DNA from: UMGS1498 sp900552335 | Lineage (GTDB): Bacteria > Bacillota_I > Bacilli_A > RF39 > UBA660 | Direction of reading: 5' to 3' | DNA length: 45,543 nt | NCBI GenBank assembly: GCA_902477075.1 | Contig: CABSFU010000009.1 | Span: forward strand, 1 to 45,543 | Shown here: piece by piece, positions 1 to 9,400 of the stretch | How positions within the stretch are numbered: position 1 is the stretch's first letter | How the letters are laid out: each line of letters opens with the position of its first letter | Program-made: the position numbers and the translations under genes | The notes under the pieces: generated by a model | The model's input: only the letters and a program-made list of their open reading frames with translations | Databases searched by the model: none | What the model was told of the DNA's origin: nothing

Positions 1-2
1 AA

Positions 3-173
3 ATGGAGAAAAATACGATTATTTATGAAGCGGAAGAAAGAGGGTTTCATAAAGGTATTGAGCAGAATAATTTAGAAATAGCCAAAAAGATGTTACAAAA
101 AGATTATTCTTTAGAACAAGTCAAAGAAATCACAGGTTTAACAGAAACAGAATTAAACCAATTGGAAGATTAA
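3..173 (+). CDS. C-terminal tail of Rpn/YhgA-type transposase-like nuclease (5' truncated by window)
   Basis: An open frame enters from the left edge and stops at TAA 171-173. The visible tail of about 56 residues contains EERGFHKGIEQ, then EIAKKMLQKD and a closing helix-turn-helix-like stretch VKEITGLTETELNQLE. That tail pattern (EGxxKGxxE, xAKxML, IxxITGLSxEEI) is typical of the C-terminus of recombination-promoting nuclease / PD-(D/E)XK transposase-family proteins in Firmicutes. The catalytic domain would lie upstream and cannot be seen, so whether the gene is intact is unknown. The in-frame ATG at 3 is probably internal. Family assignment rests on the tail alone and is moderate. Confidence 0.55.
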   Translation: MEKNTIIYEAEERGFHKGIEQNNLEIAKKMLQKDYSLEQVKEITGLTETELNQLED

Positions 174-185
174 AATTTTTTTAAG

Positions 186-215
186 TTGCGGTTATCTTTT
201 ATCTTATGATATAAT
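186..215 (+). promoter_or_regulatory. Promoter of the rluB-type gene
   Basis: TTGCGG at 186-191, an 18-base spacer and a perfect TATAAT at 210-215 lie upstream of the RBS AGGTGAT (241-247) and ATG 251. Confidence 0.65.
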
Positions 216-250
216 GTCTAGAGTTTAGTTATACAGAAAAAGGTGATAGA

Positions 251-961
251 ATGGAAAGACTTAGCAAAGTAATTGCGGCATCTGGTATGGCTTCTAGACG
301 AAAAGCTGAAGAATTAATTGATAAGGGACTTGTCAAAGTAAATGGAAAAGTAATTCATGAACAAGGTGTAAAAGTAAATTCTAGTGATTTAATAGAAGTA
401 AATGGTAAAGCTTTAAAAAAAGAATTAAAAGAATATTATTTATTATATAAGCCAAGAGGAGTGGTTACTACTACTAGCGATGAAAAAGGCAGAAAAACGG
501 TTGTAGATTTAATTAATACTGGAAAAAGGATTTATCCTGTTGGAAGATTAGATTATGATACAACAGGAATTTTGCTTCTTACAAATGATGGGGAACTTAC
601 AAATATCTTAACACATCCATCTAATAACATTGATAAGGTATATGTGGCTAAAGTAAAAGGCTTAATTGGAAAACAACAACTTACTACTTTAGCCAATGGT
701 GTCATGATAGATGGTAATTTAACTAGTAAAGCAAAAACACGTATTTTGAAATATGACAAAAAGACAGATTCTTCTTTTGTAGAACTAATCATTCATGAAG
801 GAAAGAATCATCAGGTAAAAAAAATGTTTGAAGCAATTGGTTATCATGTGGAAAAACTAAAAAGAGAAAGATATGCTTTTTTAACTTTAGATGGTTTGAA
901 ATCTGGAGAGTATAGGCCATTATCTGTAAAAGAAGTAAAAAAATTATATAGTTTAAAATAA
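251..961 (+). CDS. rluB: RluB/RsuA-family rRNA pseudouridine synthase
   Basis: This 236-residue protein isomerises a uridine in rRNA; RluB-type enzymes act on the peptidyl-transferase region of 23S rRNA. An S4 RNA-binding domain covers residues 1-50 (RLSKVIAASGMASRRKAEEL, VNGK). The catalytic domain follows, with the RsuA-family motif GRLDYDTTGILLLTNDGEL around 99-117, where Asp101 is the expected nucleophile, and a late NHQVKKMFEAIGY motif. Length is normal for the family. The start is fixed by AGGTGAT six bases before ATG, and a consensus promoter lies upstream, so it is probably a single-gene unit that converges on truA. RluB is preferred over RsuA/RluE because the Bacilli single-copy S4 family member is usually RluB; the exact target base is inference. 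Confidence 0.9.
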   Translation: MERLSKVIAASGMASRRKAEELIDKGLVKVNGKVIHEQGVKVNSSDLIEVNGKALKKELKEYYLLYKPRGVVTTTSDEKGRKTVVDLINTGKRIYPVGRLDYDTTGILLLTNDGELTNILTHPSNNIDKVYVAKVKGLIGKQQLTTLANGVMIDGNLTSKAKTRILKYDKKTDSSFVELIIHEGKNHQVKKMFEAIGYHVEKLKRERYAFLTLDGLKSGEYRPLSVKEVKKLYSLK

Positions 962-980
962 AAACACAAATTAATTGTGC
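957..980 (-). terminator. Weak terminator at the rluB/truA convergence
   Basis: A short stem CACAA/TTGTG (965-969 with 975-979) overlaps the truA stop. On the minus strand it is followed by a T-rich run (TTTTTATTTT). There is no T run on the plus strand, so it would serve truA. The stem is short, hence low confidence. Confidence 0.35.
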
Positions 981-1714
981 TTACTATAATATACATTATT
1001 TAGGTATAATCCACAGGCAGGAGCTTTCAAACCTGCTTTTTTTCTATCTTGCTTTTTTAAAATATCCTTTATATCATTTGCGTTTATTTTTCCTTCACCG
1101 ACATTAACCAAAGTACCAACTATGTTTCTAACCATATAACGTAAAAAACCATTGCCAATAAATGTAAAGGTTAAAATATTTTTTTCACAGTTTGTCTGAA
1201 TATCATAAATAGTACGGATATAACTTTCTTTTTCTTCATCTACTTTTGTAAATGCTTTAAAATTATGTTCTCCAATCAAATAAAGAGTTGCTTTTTTAAT
1301 TTCTTTTATATTTAATGGCCTATTATATTGGAATACGTAATTTACTTGAGTCGGATTGTATTCTCCTAAATTGATTTTGTAGATGTACTCTTTTTTTTTT
1401 ACATCAAATCTGGCATGAAAATCACAACTTACTTTTTCCACATTTTTAATATAAATGTCATTTGGTAATAATTTATTAAGGGAATTTTTTAGTTTGTTTT
1501 CATCTACTTCTTTTTTTAAAGTAAAATGTGCTTTTTGATTATTGGCATGTACACCTTTATCCGTTCTACCGCTCGCGCTTATTTTAACAGGTTCATTGGA
1601 ATTCATTTTGTAAAGACAATCTTCTATCGTTTTTTGAATCGTTTTTTTATTTCCTTGGACTTGATATCCTTCATAGAATGTTCCATCGTAAGCAAATGTT
1701 ATTAAATATTTCAT
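971..1714 (-). CDS. truA: tRNA pseudouridine(38-40) synthase TruA
   Basis: This 247-residue enzyme converts U38-U40 of the tRNA anticodon stem to pseudouridine. The catalytic motif SGRTDKGVHA is at 48-57 with Asp52 as nucleophile. The N-terminus (YLITFAYDGTFYEGYQVQ) and C-terminus (GNGFLRYMVRNIVGTLVNVG, PACGLYL) match the family, and length is normal. It is the last gene of the ecfA1-ecfA2-ecfT-truA operon, overlapping ecfT by 4 bases (ATGA) so translation is probably coupled. This order is conserved across Firmicutes, though there the cluster usually sits inside the ribosomal-protein region (rplQ upstream, rplM-rpsI downstream); neither neighbour is present here. Confidence 0.95.
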   Translation of the reverse strand: MKYLITFAYDGTFYEGYQVQGNKKTIQKTIEDCLYKMNSNEPVKISASGRTDKGVHANNQKAHFTLKKEVDENKLKNSLNKLLPNDIYIKNVEKVSCDFHARFDVKKKEYIYKINLGEYNPTQVNYVFQYNRPLNIKEIKKATLYLIGEHNFKAFTKVDEEKESYIRTIYDIQTNCEKNILTFTFIGNGFLRYMVRNIVGTLVNVGEGKINANDIKDILKKQDRKKAGLKAPACGLYLNNVYYSKHN

Positions 1715-2457
1715 AATAATTCACCCCTTAATATTACAAAGAAAAAGATAATAAATGACATTAAAAATAAAATGTCTTTTTGTTTCATTTTATAATCAAT
1801 GTAGTTGCTTCTTTTATTTTCAAAAGAAAAACCTTTCATTTCCATTATTTCTGCTATATGGTTTGCCTTTTCTATAGAAGAAGTAAAAATAGGTAAAAAT
1901 AATTTTTCTATCAGTATGATATTTTGTTTTATATTTTTTGAAAAGTGTATTCCTCTACTTTTCAAACTTTTTATACTATCATTGATTTTGTTTGCTACAA
2001 TGGGAATAAAATAAATGGTTAAGGTAATACTCATGGATAAAAAGAGTGGATTGATTTTGAACCATTTTAGAGGATAACATAACGTTGTAAAACCATAGTT
2101 TAATTCACTTATTTTGGTTGTAAATAAAATTAGTTTGCTGTATAAAATAATTTCTATTAAACGTAGTAAACAAACAATATTGTAAGATATACTAGTAAAA
2201 AATAAATTAAAAATAAAAAGGAACAAAAAGAATAAAGAAAGATTAGAAATACTTTTTTTATAATAAATAAATGGTATTTTAGATAAATTTAATAAAAAAA
2301 ATAAAAATAAGAAAATAAAGAAATGGGATATTAAATGATTACATAATATGGTTAGTATTAAAAAAAAGATCATGGATAAAATTTTGATAAAAGGATTTAA
2401 CTTGTGAAAAAAACTATTTCCTGTTATATAGGAGTGAAGAGATAAATTATTTAACAT
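1711..2457 (-). CDS. ecfT: Energy-coupling factor transporter transmembrane protein EcfT
   Basis: This 248-residue integral membrane protein links the EcfA1/EcfA2 ATPases to a substrate-binding S component in a group II ECF vitamin/metal importer. It is strongly hydrophobic, with about five to six membrane segments in the first 180 residues, and carries the cytoplasmic coupling-helix region KSLKSRGIHF near 165 with a downstream EIMEMKGF, which correspond to the two Ala-Arg-Gly-type coupling motifs of EcfT. It overlaps ecfA2 by 11 bases and truA by 4. No S component is encoded in the window, so the substrate cannot be named; group II systems share one EcfAAT module among several S components elsewhere in the genome. 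Confidence 0.9.
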   Translation of the reverse strand: MLNNLSLHSYITGNSFFHKLNPFIKILSMIFFLILTILCNHLISHFFIFLFLFFLLNLSKIPFIYYKKSISNLSLFFLFLFIFNLFFTSISYNIVCLLRLIEIILYSKLILFTTKISELNYGFTTLCYPLKWFKINPLFLSMSITLTIYFIPIVANKINDSIKSLKSRGIHFSKNIKQNIILIEKLFLPIFTSSIEKANHIAEIMEMKGFSFENKRSNYIDYKMKQKDILFLMSFIIFFFVILRGELL

Positions 2458-3295
2458 AGCGATATATATCCTTAATTAAATCATTGATTTCATCTCTGTA
2501 TCCAATTTTAATATTTTTTTTCTTTTTAACTAATTTAGAAAAAGAAATAACAGAAGGTATTTTTACACTGTATTTTTTTAATTTATCATTTGTAAAAACA
2601 GTATATTTATCTCCTTCTAAAACAATTTTGCCTTCATTTAATACAATCACATTATCCACAAATTTATGTAAGAAATCAGTATCGTGAGATACAATGATAA
2701 TTGTTTTTTGATATTTCTTTTTTAACATACGAAGGAGTTTTACTAATTCTGTCTTATCTTTTTCATCTAGTCCAATAGTCGGTTCATCTAATAAAACAAT
2801 TTTTGGGTTATAAATCAAAATGGAAGCGATGGCAATTTTTTTCTTTTCACTACTAGATAAATCAGTAATCTTTTTTTCTAAATATTCATTTGGAAGATTC
2901 ATCATTTTTAAGGCATCTTGTAATCTTTTTTCTATTTCATTTAAACGGTACTCTTTTAATATTAGTCCAAGAGATAATTCATCTCTTACTGTGGTAGAAC
3001 AAAATTGATCTTGTGCATTTTGGAAAACAAGTCCTACTTGAAAAGAAATATTTTCTAAATCTTTTTGTGTAGTAGCAGATGTTATTTTATAGTCTCCAAT
3101 TTGGATGGTGCCAGATTGTGGTAATAATAATCCACACATTAGTTCTAACATTGTGGTTTTACCAGAACCAGATGATCCCACAATACCAGTGATTGTATTG
3201 CTTTTGATTTTAAAATTGCAGTTATTTAAAATTGATTTTATTTCATAATTGATTTTTTGATAAGAAAAATTAACATTTTCAAATTTTATTTCCAT
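2447..3295 (-). CDS. ecfA2: ECF transporter ATP-binding protein EcfA2 (degenerate signature motif)
   Basis: This 282-residue ABC ATPase forms a heterodimer with EcfA1 to power ECF import. Visible motifs are Walker A GSSGSGKT (40-47), Q-loop Gln92 (LVFQNAQDQ), Walker B IVLLDEP with Asp170/Glu171, and switch His204 (IIIVSHD). The ABC signature, normally LSGGQ/E, reads LSSSE (146-150), which is unusual. The C-terminal tail beyond 230 is the usual EcfA extension. It is the second gene of the operon, overlapping EcfA1 by 10 bases. Paired with the EcfA1 switch substitution, the change suggests one of the two composite ATP sites is degenerate (see findings). Confidence 0.9.
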   Translation of the reverse strand: MEIKFENVNFSYQKINYEIKSILNNCNFKIKSNTITGIVGSSGSGKTTMLELMCGLLLPQSGTIQIGDYKITSATTQKDLENISFQVGLVFQNAQDQFCSTTVRDELSLGLILKEYRLNEIEKRLQDALKMMNLPNEYLEKKITDLSSSEKKKIAIASILIYNPKIVLLDEPTIGLDEKDKTELVKLLRMLKKKYQKTIIIVSHDTDFLHKFVDNVIVLNEGKIVLEGDKYTVFTNDKLKKYSVKIPSVISFSKLVKKKKNIKIGYRDEINDLIKDIYRYVK

Positions 3296-4041
3296 AAAGT
3301 ATCCACCATTTTACTTTCTTCTAATATTAGTCCATCTATTAAATTATAATATTTTAATTTTAAAGATAGGTCTGCCATAAATGGCAATTTTTGGTTTGCT
3401 ATTTTAAAACTTTTTTCATCTGTTAAGATTTCTTTTATAGGACCTTGTTTTATTATTTTTTTATTTGCTAGAATCGCTATTTCTTTTCCATATACAACAT
3501 TTTCTACATCACTTGTTAGATAAATGATTGTTGTTTTTTTCTCACGATTAATTTTTTTTAACAATTTAAAGCATTTTTGTTTTTGCATTTCATCTAACAT
3601 ACCAAAAGCTTCATCTAATACTAATAGTTTTGGATTGGTAATGAGAGCCTCTGCCAATGCAACTAATTCTTTTTCACCGCCACTTAAGGTATGAACATTG
3701 CATTCTAATAAGGCATTTATATTTAAATAGTCAGCTATTTGAGCAACTCTTTTTTTCATTTCAAATTTATCAATATTTCTATTTTCTAGTGGGAAAACTA
3801 AGTTTTCTATCACAGTATTATAAATAAAATTGTCTTCTATTTGATCAAATAGAATGGAAATGTTTTCTTTCTTTTCTGTTGTTACGCACTCATTTTGAAT
3901 ATATCCACATAGTAGTTTTGCTAACGTTGTTTTTCCACATGAGCTACTTCCTATGATTGTAGTGAAACTTTTTTCTTTTATTTTTAAATTGAAATCTATA
4001 AATAAATTATCTATTTTTAAATGTTCTATTTTTATTTCCAT
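3286..4041 (-). CDS. ecfA1: ECF transporter ATP-binding protein EcfA1 (switch His replaced)
   Basis: This 251-residue ABC ATPase is the partner of EcfA2. Walker A is GSSSCGKT (31-38), the Q-loop is FDQ (Gln67), the signature LSGGE (119-123) is intact, and Walker B is LLVLDEAFG with Asp143/Glu144. The switch (H-loop) position reads YLTSDVE, so the expected His is Ser177. The protein is somewhat shorter than typical EcfA1 (about 275-280). It is the first gene of the operon. RBS GGTGGT lies just upstream of the ATG, and a consensus promoter (TTGAAA-17-TATAAT) starts the transcript in the gap shared with the divergent 4171 gene. Assignment as A1 follows conserved operon order. Confidence 0.88.
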   Translation of the reverse strand: MEIKIEHLKIDNLFIDFNLKIKEKSFTTIIGSSSCGKTTLAKLLCGYIQNECVTTEKKENISILFDQIEDNFIYNTVIENLVFPLENRNIDKFEMKKRVAQIADYLNINALLECNVHTLSGGEKELVALAEALITNPKLLVLDEAFGMLDEMQKQKCFKLLKKINREKKTTIIYLTSDVENVVYGKEIAILANKKIIKQGPIKEILTDEKSFKIANQKLPFMADLSLKLKYYNLIDGLILEESKMVDTLWK

Positions 4042-4064
4042 ATAACCACCACCGAATGCTTTTT

Positions 4065-4093
4065 ATTATAGTATAGATTGTATTTTTTTTCAA
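4065..4093 (-). promoter_or_regulatory. Promoter of ecfA1-ecfA2-ecfT-truA
   Basis: On the minus strand, TTGAAA (plus-strand 4093-4088), a 17-base spacer and TATAAT (4070-4065) precede the RBS GGTGGT (4050-4045) and the start at 4041. Confidence 0.75.
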
Positions 4094-4112
4094 TTAATAT
4101 TACAAGAAAAAC

Positions 4113-4141
4113 TTTTCAAAAATTATTTTTTGATATATACT
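4113..4141 (+). promoter_or_regulatory. Candidate promoter of the secretion/pilus block
   Basis: TTTTCA (4113-4118), 17 bases and TATACT (4136-4141) lie upstream of the RBS AGGGTGA (4158-4164). The -35 is only a four-of-six match, and other AT-rich hexamers nearby could serve. Confidence 0.4.
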
Positions 4142-4170
4142 ATAAATAGTGTAAGATAGGGTGAAGCGTG

Positions 4171-5751
4171 ATGATACTAAGAAGACCATTTGCTTTTTTG
4201 ATTAAACATTTTCGTTTATTTCATTTTATAATGCTTGTTTTTATGGGATATATATTATATAGCTCTAATTCAATATTGTCGTATTTTAGAGAATATTTAA
4301 ATAGTACGATGACGTTAATTAATCATGATGTAGTATTAACTTTATATCCTACCTTTTTATTTTTTTCCATTATGGTTGTTATCATTATTAGTATTGTAAT
4401 TTTAGTATTGATGGCGTTTAAACATAAACCATTTAAATTTTATATTGTAAATATTTTGATAATGGTAGTAACTCTTGTCATTTTGTTAATTTCTAGAAAT
4501 ACAATTAGTAATCTAGAATTGTCTTTAATAGAGGTTAGAATTTTAAAATTAGTACAAGATTTTGTTTTAATTTCTATTTTATTACAAATTATCCCATGTA
4601 TTATGACTTGTATTCGAGCAACAGGTTTTAATATTAAACAGTTTGATTTTGAAAAGGATTTAAAAGAACTGGATATTGATGTAAAAGATAATGAAGAGTT
4701 TGAAGTAAATTTTGATTTAGAAACAGATCGTTATTATCGTAGATTTAGAAAAATAATGAGGTATATTAAGTACATCTATATTGAAAATAAGTATTTGTTT
4801 ACAATTATAGGCTCTGTTTTATTTGCTATTATTTGTCTTATTGTTTATTTAAATCAATCTATTTATAATAAAGTTTATAAAGAAAATGAAACTTTAAAAA
4901 CACAGGAGTTTTATTTTAATGTGGAAGATTCTTATATTACATCAAAAGATTATCATGATAATATAATAGATAAAGATTATTCTTTTTTAATAGTTAAAGT
5001 TAAAGTTAAATCATTTTTTAAAAGCAAGATTTTACCAGTTGGACGAATAGCACTTCATGTAAATGATCATAATATTTATCATACTACTCAATATAAAACG
5101 GAATTTTCCGATTTAGGTTTTTACTATGATAGCAAAGAAATTACCAATGAGTTTTCCACTTATTTATTAGTTTATAAAATTCCAAATAGTTATATTAATG
5201 ATGATATGTTTATTTATTATCATGATAATAATTTTAAGACAATAAAGATTCATTTAACACCAGAAAATTTAAATCAAGATAAAAAAGAGATTACTTTATC
5301 AATAGGTGATACAATTGATTTTAACGATAGTATATTCTATAATTCTAATTTAATTATCAACTCTACGGCTATAGAAAGTCAGTTTACTCTTCAATATAAC
5401 TACTGTGTTAGTTCTAATGAATGCCTTTTATCTAGTGAAATTTTGAAGCCAAACTTAAACACAAATAGCGATAAAGCATTAATCAAAATAGTAGGATCCT
5501 TTACATTAGATGACAATTTAGTGAATCAAAAGCCAACAAATTTGTTTGATTGGATTGAAAAATATGGCAGTATTGTTTATACTGTAGGTGATCATGAATA
5601 TAGGGTATCTAATTTGACGCAAGTGGTTTCTAGTAGGGTAAGTTCTGTTGATACCATTTATGTAGAAGTGCCAAAAAATATTTTGGATGCTACTAGTGTT
5701 AAATTAAAAATTAAGGTACGTAATTCAGTTTATGTTTACATTTTGAAATAA
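4171..5751 (+). CDS. Polytopic membrane protein with large extracytoplasmic C-terminal domain, unknown function
   Basis: I do not recognise this protein (526 residues from ATG 4171). An in-frame GTG at 4168 is possible, but RBS AGGGTGA sits better for 4171. Predicted membrane helices fall near residues 17-34, 58-83, 88-108, 125-146 and 208-228. A charged cytoplasmic loop (about 155-205, acidic then RYYRRFRKIMRYIKY) lies before the last helix. Residues 230-526 should be outside the cell and are rich in beta-like alternating hydrophobic stretches; the section FNVEDSYITS to YLLVYKIP is reminiscent of DUF4352-type immunoglobulin-like domains. It is the first gene of the pilus/secretion block, divergent from the ecf operon. 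A role as a membrane anchor or assembly partner of the machine is inference from position only. Confidence 0.7.
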   Translation: MILRRPFAFLIKHFRLFHFIMLVFMGYILYSSNSILSYFREYLNSTMTLINHDVVLTLYPTFLFFSIMVVIIISIVILVLMAFKHKPFKFYIVNILIMVVTLVILLISRNTISNLELSLIEVRILKLVQDFVLISILLQIIPCIMTCIRATGFNIKQFDFEKDLKELDIDVKDNEEFEVNFDLETDRYYRRFRKIMRYIKYIYIENKYLFTIIGSVLFAIICLIVYLNQSIYNKVYKENETLKTQEFYFNVEDSYITSKDYHDNIIDKDYSFLIVKVKVKSFFKSKILPVGRIALHVNDHNIYHTTQYKTEFSDLGFYYDSKEITNEFSTYLLVYKIPNSYINDDMFIYYHDNNFKTIKIHLTPENLNQDKKEITLSIGDTIDFNDSIFYNSNLIINSTAIESQFTLQYNYCVSSNECLLSSEILKPNLNTNSDKALIKIVGSFTLDDNLVNQKPTNLFDWIEKYGSIVYTVGDHEYRVSNLTQVVSSRVSSVDTIYVEVPKNILDATSVKLKIKVRNSVYVYILK

Positions 5752-5754
5752 TTA

Positions 5755-5786
5755 TTGTTTTCTTTCAAAAATGATTGTGTTATAAT
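5755..5786 (+). promoter_or_regulatory. Extended -10 promoter upstream of 5807
   Basis: TATAAT at 5781-5786 is preceded by TGT (extended -10). Possible -35 elements TTGTTT (5755) or TTTTCT (5758) are poor. It is followed by RBS GAAAGGATGG and ATG 5807. Confidence 0.55.
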
Positions 5787-5806
5787 AAATTAGAAAGGAT
5801 GGTATA

Positions 5807-6439
5807 ATGCGTTATTTAAAAATTTTTATTTATTTGATTATACTATCCCCACTTTGTGTGAAGGGCTTAGTTTGTGATAATACAACAAAAGTAAGACTTC
5901 AAAAATTGGCTCAAAATATTACAACTAGTTATGATTATGTTGAACAAAATGGAACAGTGACTTTTAATATTACTTTTTTAAATTTAAATAGTGAACTTTA
6001 TTTGGTGGATACAGTAAACGAGAAAGATATTTATTATAGTGATACAAGTTTAACTTTGAACGGGTTTGAAAGTGGTAAAAATTATAAATTTGAAGTTAGA
6101 AGTACTGATCCATTTTGCAGTGGGAGTGTTTTATATTACATTTATGTCACAACTCCTTACTTTAATCCATATTATAATGATCCGATTTGTGAAGGAGTTT
6201 CTTATAAATATTGCAACAAGTGGCAAAAAAATGATCTATCTTATGATGAATTCATAGAAAATGTTCAAAATTACAAAAAAGAAATAATAGTCAAACCTGA
6301 TAATCCTGAAAATATAAAAGGAATCTTTGATTATTTAATAGACTTTTATGTTTCTTATTACTATATAGTTTTACCAATTATCATTTTATCCATAATTATT
6401 TATATTGTAGTTGCTAGAAAAAAAGATAGTTTATTCTAG
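5807..6439 (+). CDS. Secreted single-pass membrane protein, unknown (FN3-like ectodomain)
   Basis: This 210-residue protein has a signal peptide (MRYLKIFIYLIILSPLCVKG), an extracytoplasmic region and a C-terminal membrane helix (about 183-203) ended by a short basic tail RKKDS, so it should be wall-facing and membrane-anchored. Residues 40-125 have a pattern resembling a fibronectin-III-like beta sandwich (TVTFNITF, GKNYKFEVRSTDPFC). A cysteine-bearing segment (DPICEGVSYKYCNKW) follows. The name and function are unknown to me. It lies 10 bases upstream of the large thioester protein gene, and both are cysteine-containing exported proteins, so they may work as partner and anchor; this is inference. 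Confidence 0.7.
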   Translation: MRYLKIFIYLIILSPLCVKGLVCDNTTKVRLQKLAQNITTSYDYVEQNGTVTFNITFLNLNSELYLVDTVNEKDIYYSDTSLTLNGFESGKNYKFEVRSTDPFCSGSVLYYIYVTTPYFNPYYNDPICEGVSYKYCNKWQKNDLSYDEFIENVQNYKKEIIVKPDNPENIKGIFDYLIDFYVSYYYIVLPIIILSIIIYIVVARKKDSLF

Positions 6440-6449
6440 GGGGTGAAGT

Positions 6450-9400
6450 ATGAAAAAAATAGTATTGATTTTTGTAAGTATATTTAGTTTCTTTTATTTT
6501 GAAAATGTAAAGGCATTAGAAGCTTGTACAGATACACAGATAAAAGATGCAAGAGTTACCTTAAATGTATCAGTGTTTGCCGAAGGAGTTTCTATTCCAT
6601 CACTAGGACGTACTGCTTCTTCTGGCAAAGCTAATATTTATAAAATGACAATGACAAATAACAGTAATGGCTCTACTAGTAATGCTTTTTGTTTGGATAG
6701 TGGAAAGTCTGCTAGAACAGGTATTACTTACAAAATTGATCATGAAGTAACTAGTGATAAATGGAAAAAATTATACCAATATGGAATGGAATATAAAAAT
6801 GATGATCAAAAGTACATTGTTGCACAAGCAGCTTTGTGGTTATTACGTGAACAAAAATCGTGGAGTTTATATTTACAAAGTGTAGCAGAAGATATCTACG
6901 TAAACAGACATTGTGAAACCATTTTAAGATCTTATGGTTTGTCTGAAACACAAGCTCAAAATACATGCTCTACGGCATCTACCAAGGATGACAGTACCAA
7001 TTTTATTTATAGTCAAGTTTTTAGATTATGTACAGCAAAAGGAAATTGCAGCAGCGCAAAATTTATTGCTTCTGGAATCAATAATGCTGTTAATCATTTC
7101 AATAATTATTCTAAACAATATTCGGGGCGTTTATTTTACTGGGTTTCGACAAGTGGAGATTATCAAGCTATGTTAGCCCCTCTTACCTGTGGTGGAGAAG
7201 AAGTAACTCCAGAAAGACGAGTTTGTACAGATAATAGTGGTAGAACACACGATTATACAGATGAGTATAATGCTTGTGTTTTAACAGGAAAAACAGGAGC
7301 AGTATGTAAGTCAGAACTAGACAACAAATATTGCCCAAGCGGTAAGAAATATACAGTAAAAACAACTGGTAGTGATGCAGTATGCACAAATAGCTCTTCT
7401 AACGTTGGTTCTTACCATGAGTATGTAGAAGAAAGCAGTGATGGTCTTGCTATTCCTGGCAAAGGAGAACCAGAAAAGGTAGTAAGTTCTTATTGTAATT
7501 TATATTGTTTGGAGACAACAGCTCAACAAATTTTTCCAGGTAATGTAAGACCTTCTGTATCAGCTGGTACTTACCTTATTTGGCCTACAAGTGATGCTAC
7601 TATATCCTCTATTTACAAAAACCAATATCCATTAAAATTCTATGGAGAAAAGACATGCTATGTTGTAATGGCAGGCTCTGAAAATACCGTAAACAAAACA
7701 AATATTACTACGGTCTATAATACTTTAACAAAAGACGCCAATAGCAAAAATAAATATGGATCATTTGCCAGAAGAACTTATGAGGCAACAAGATTGGGTA
7801 GTGGATGTGAAAGTACTTATAGTAATACATCTGGTGTTTGTAAGTCTTCTTATGATGATTATTTATCCAAAAAGAAATCATATGAAGATTATAATAATGG
7901 TTCTGAATATAAGAATGCAGTAAGTAGTAAAGAAAAAAAAGATAAACATAATGCAGAAGTATCACAATGTGAAACGGATGCATCAAACAAAGAAAATTCA
8001 TGTAAAAATGCATGCAAGACGAAGGCTTGCAAAAATAAGTGCCCAAAAGCTAGTGATGCTAATTGTGGAAGCAGTGAAAGTACTGCTGCAGAGGAAAGAA
8101 TTATCGCTAAACGTAATGATTTATTAAAAGCATACGAAGAGGCCGAAAAGGTATATAATAGTTGTCAAACTGAAAAAAATGCTTGTAATGATTATACTAA
8201 TGCAGTTAATAAAGTAGTTAGTTTTGCTAATGAAGTAAAAGCTTGTGCTACTTATAATTTATCGTGTTCTGGATCTAGTTGTGAACTTTACAATTATGCA
8301 ACAAATATAGATTTGTCTTGGGGAGATCCAGAGTATGGAAAAACCATTACTGATGCAGAATTGGAAAAAACTAAAAATTATAGTTCAACTGTAGAAAATA
8401 ATGTTTCTGTAACAACTAGTGTAAGTTCTTCTCAAGGATTTAGTACAATTAGAAGTAATACATCAAGATTAATTACAGAAGTACAAGGAATTACAAATAA
8501 CAGAAAAGTTGTTATGAGTGTTAATGTTACATATTCTTTGCCTACAGGTGATAATTTATTATATAATTATGTTGTAAAAAGAGATAATCGAGTAATATCA
8601 CAGACATCAAAACCATCAGGTGATAGCAATTATGCTACAATTGGTTTTAGTAATTTACCAGTATCATTTGATGCAAAATCTTCTACCCCTTACAATTTAA
8701 CTTTATCGAATATTCGATTTGGTGATAATGGAGGTCAATATAGTCCTAATGATTATACATGTAATTATGAAGCAACGAAAGCCACTCCATCTAGCTGTGT
8801 ATGTCCGACTGGTACAATGAATGAGGGTAAAGATTTAAGCAATATCATTATTGATAAAGGTTTTACATGTAGTGAAGCTCAAAAAACATTCTGTGATACT
8901 GAGCCAACTACTTGTCCAGATGATGCTTCTATTGACTTGAGTTCATGTTTAAAAGATAGTGATTACTTTGCTTGCTATGATAAATATTGTAGAAGCGATG
9001 ACACTAAAAGAAAATATTGTCCAGAAGATTCTAGTATCGATTTATCTGCTTGTTTAAATAATCATAGTTATGATACTTGTTATAATTTGTTCTGTACTGG
9101 AGGTATTAATCCAGGTGGTTATAAATGTAAAAACTCTTTAGGAGTAGATGGCCCAATGGATATTACTTCTTGCGTTATGACAAAAATGTCGCAAGGATTA
9201 AGTGAAGCAGAAGCTGTCGATACCTGTGATGCGTTGGTTTGCCCATTATCTGGCTTAAGAATTATATATCGTACTATTTCACTAGAAAATCCATTTCCTA
9301 GTAAATTAGCGGATGCTAAAATTACTCAAACGGGATTAAGTGTTGGAATGTTTAATGATAATGTAAAAGGTAGATATCCAGGTACAAACTGGAATGATCA

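Noticed and set aside
7145..7151. TTCGACA (0A-box) in the thioester protein gene, and again at 27555-27561 in virD4
   Set aside because: Both are inside coding sequence away from promoters; treated as background for the motif, which tempers the 0A-box findings.
6751..8046. Reverse-strand frames opposite the thioester protein gene
   Set aside because: Low-complexity His/Tyr/Leu-rich shadows of the A/T-rich codons of the real gene.
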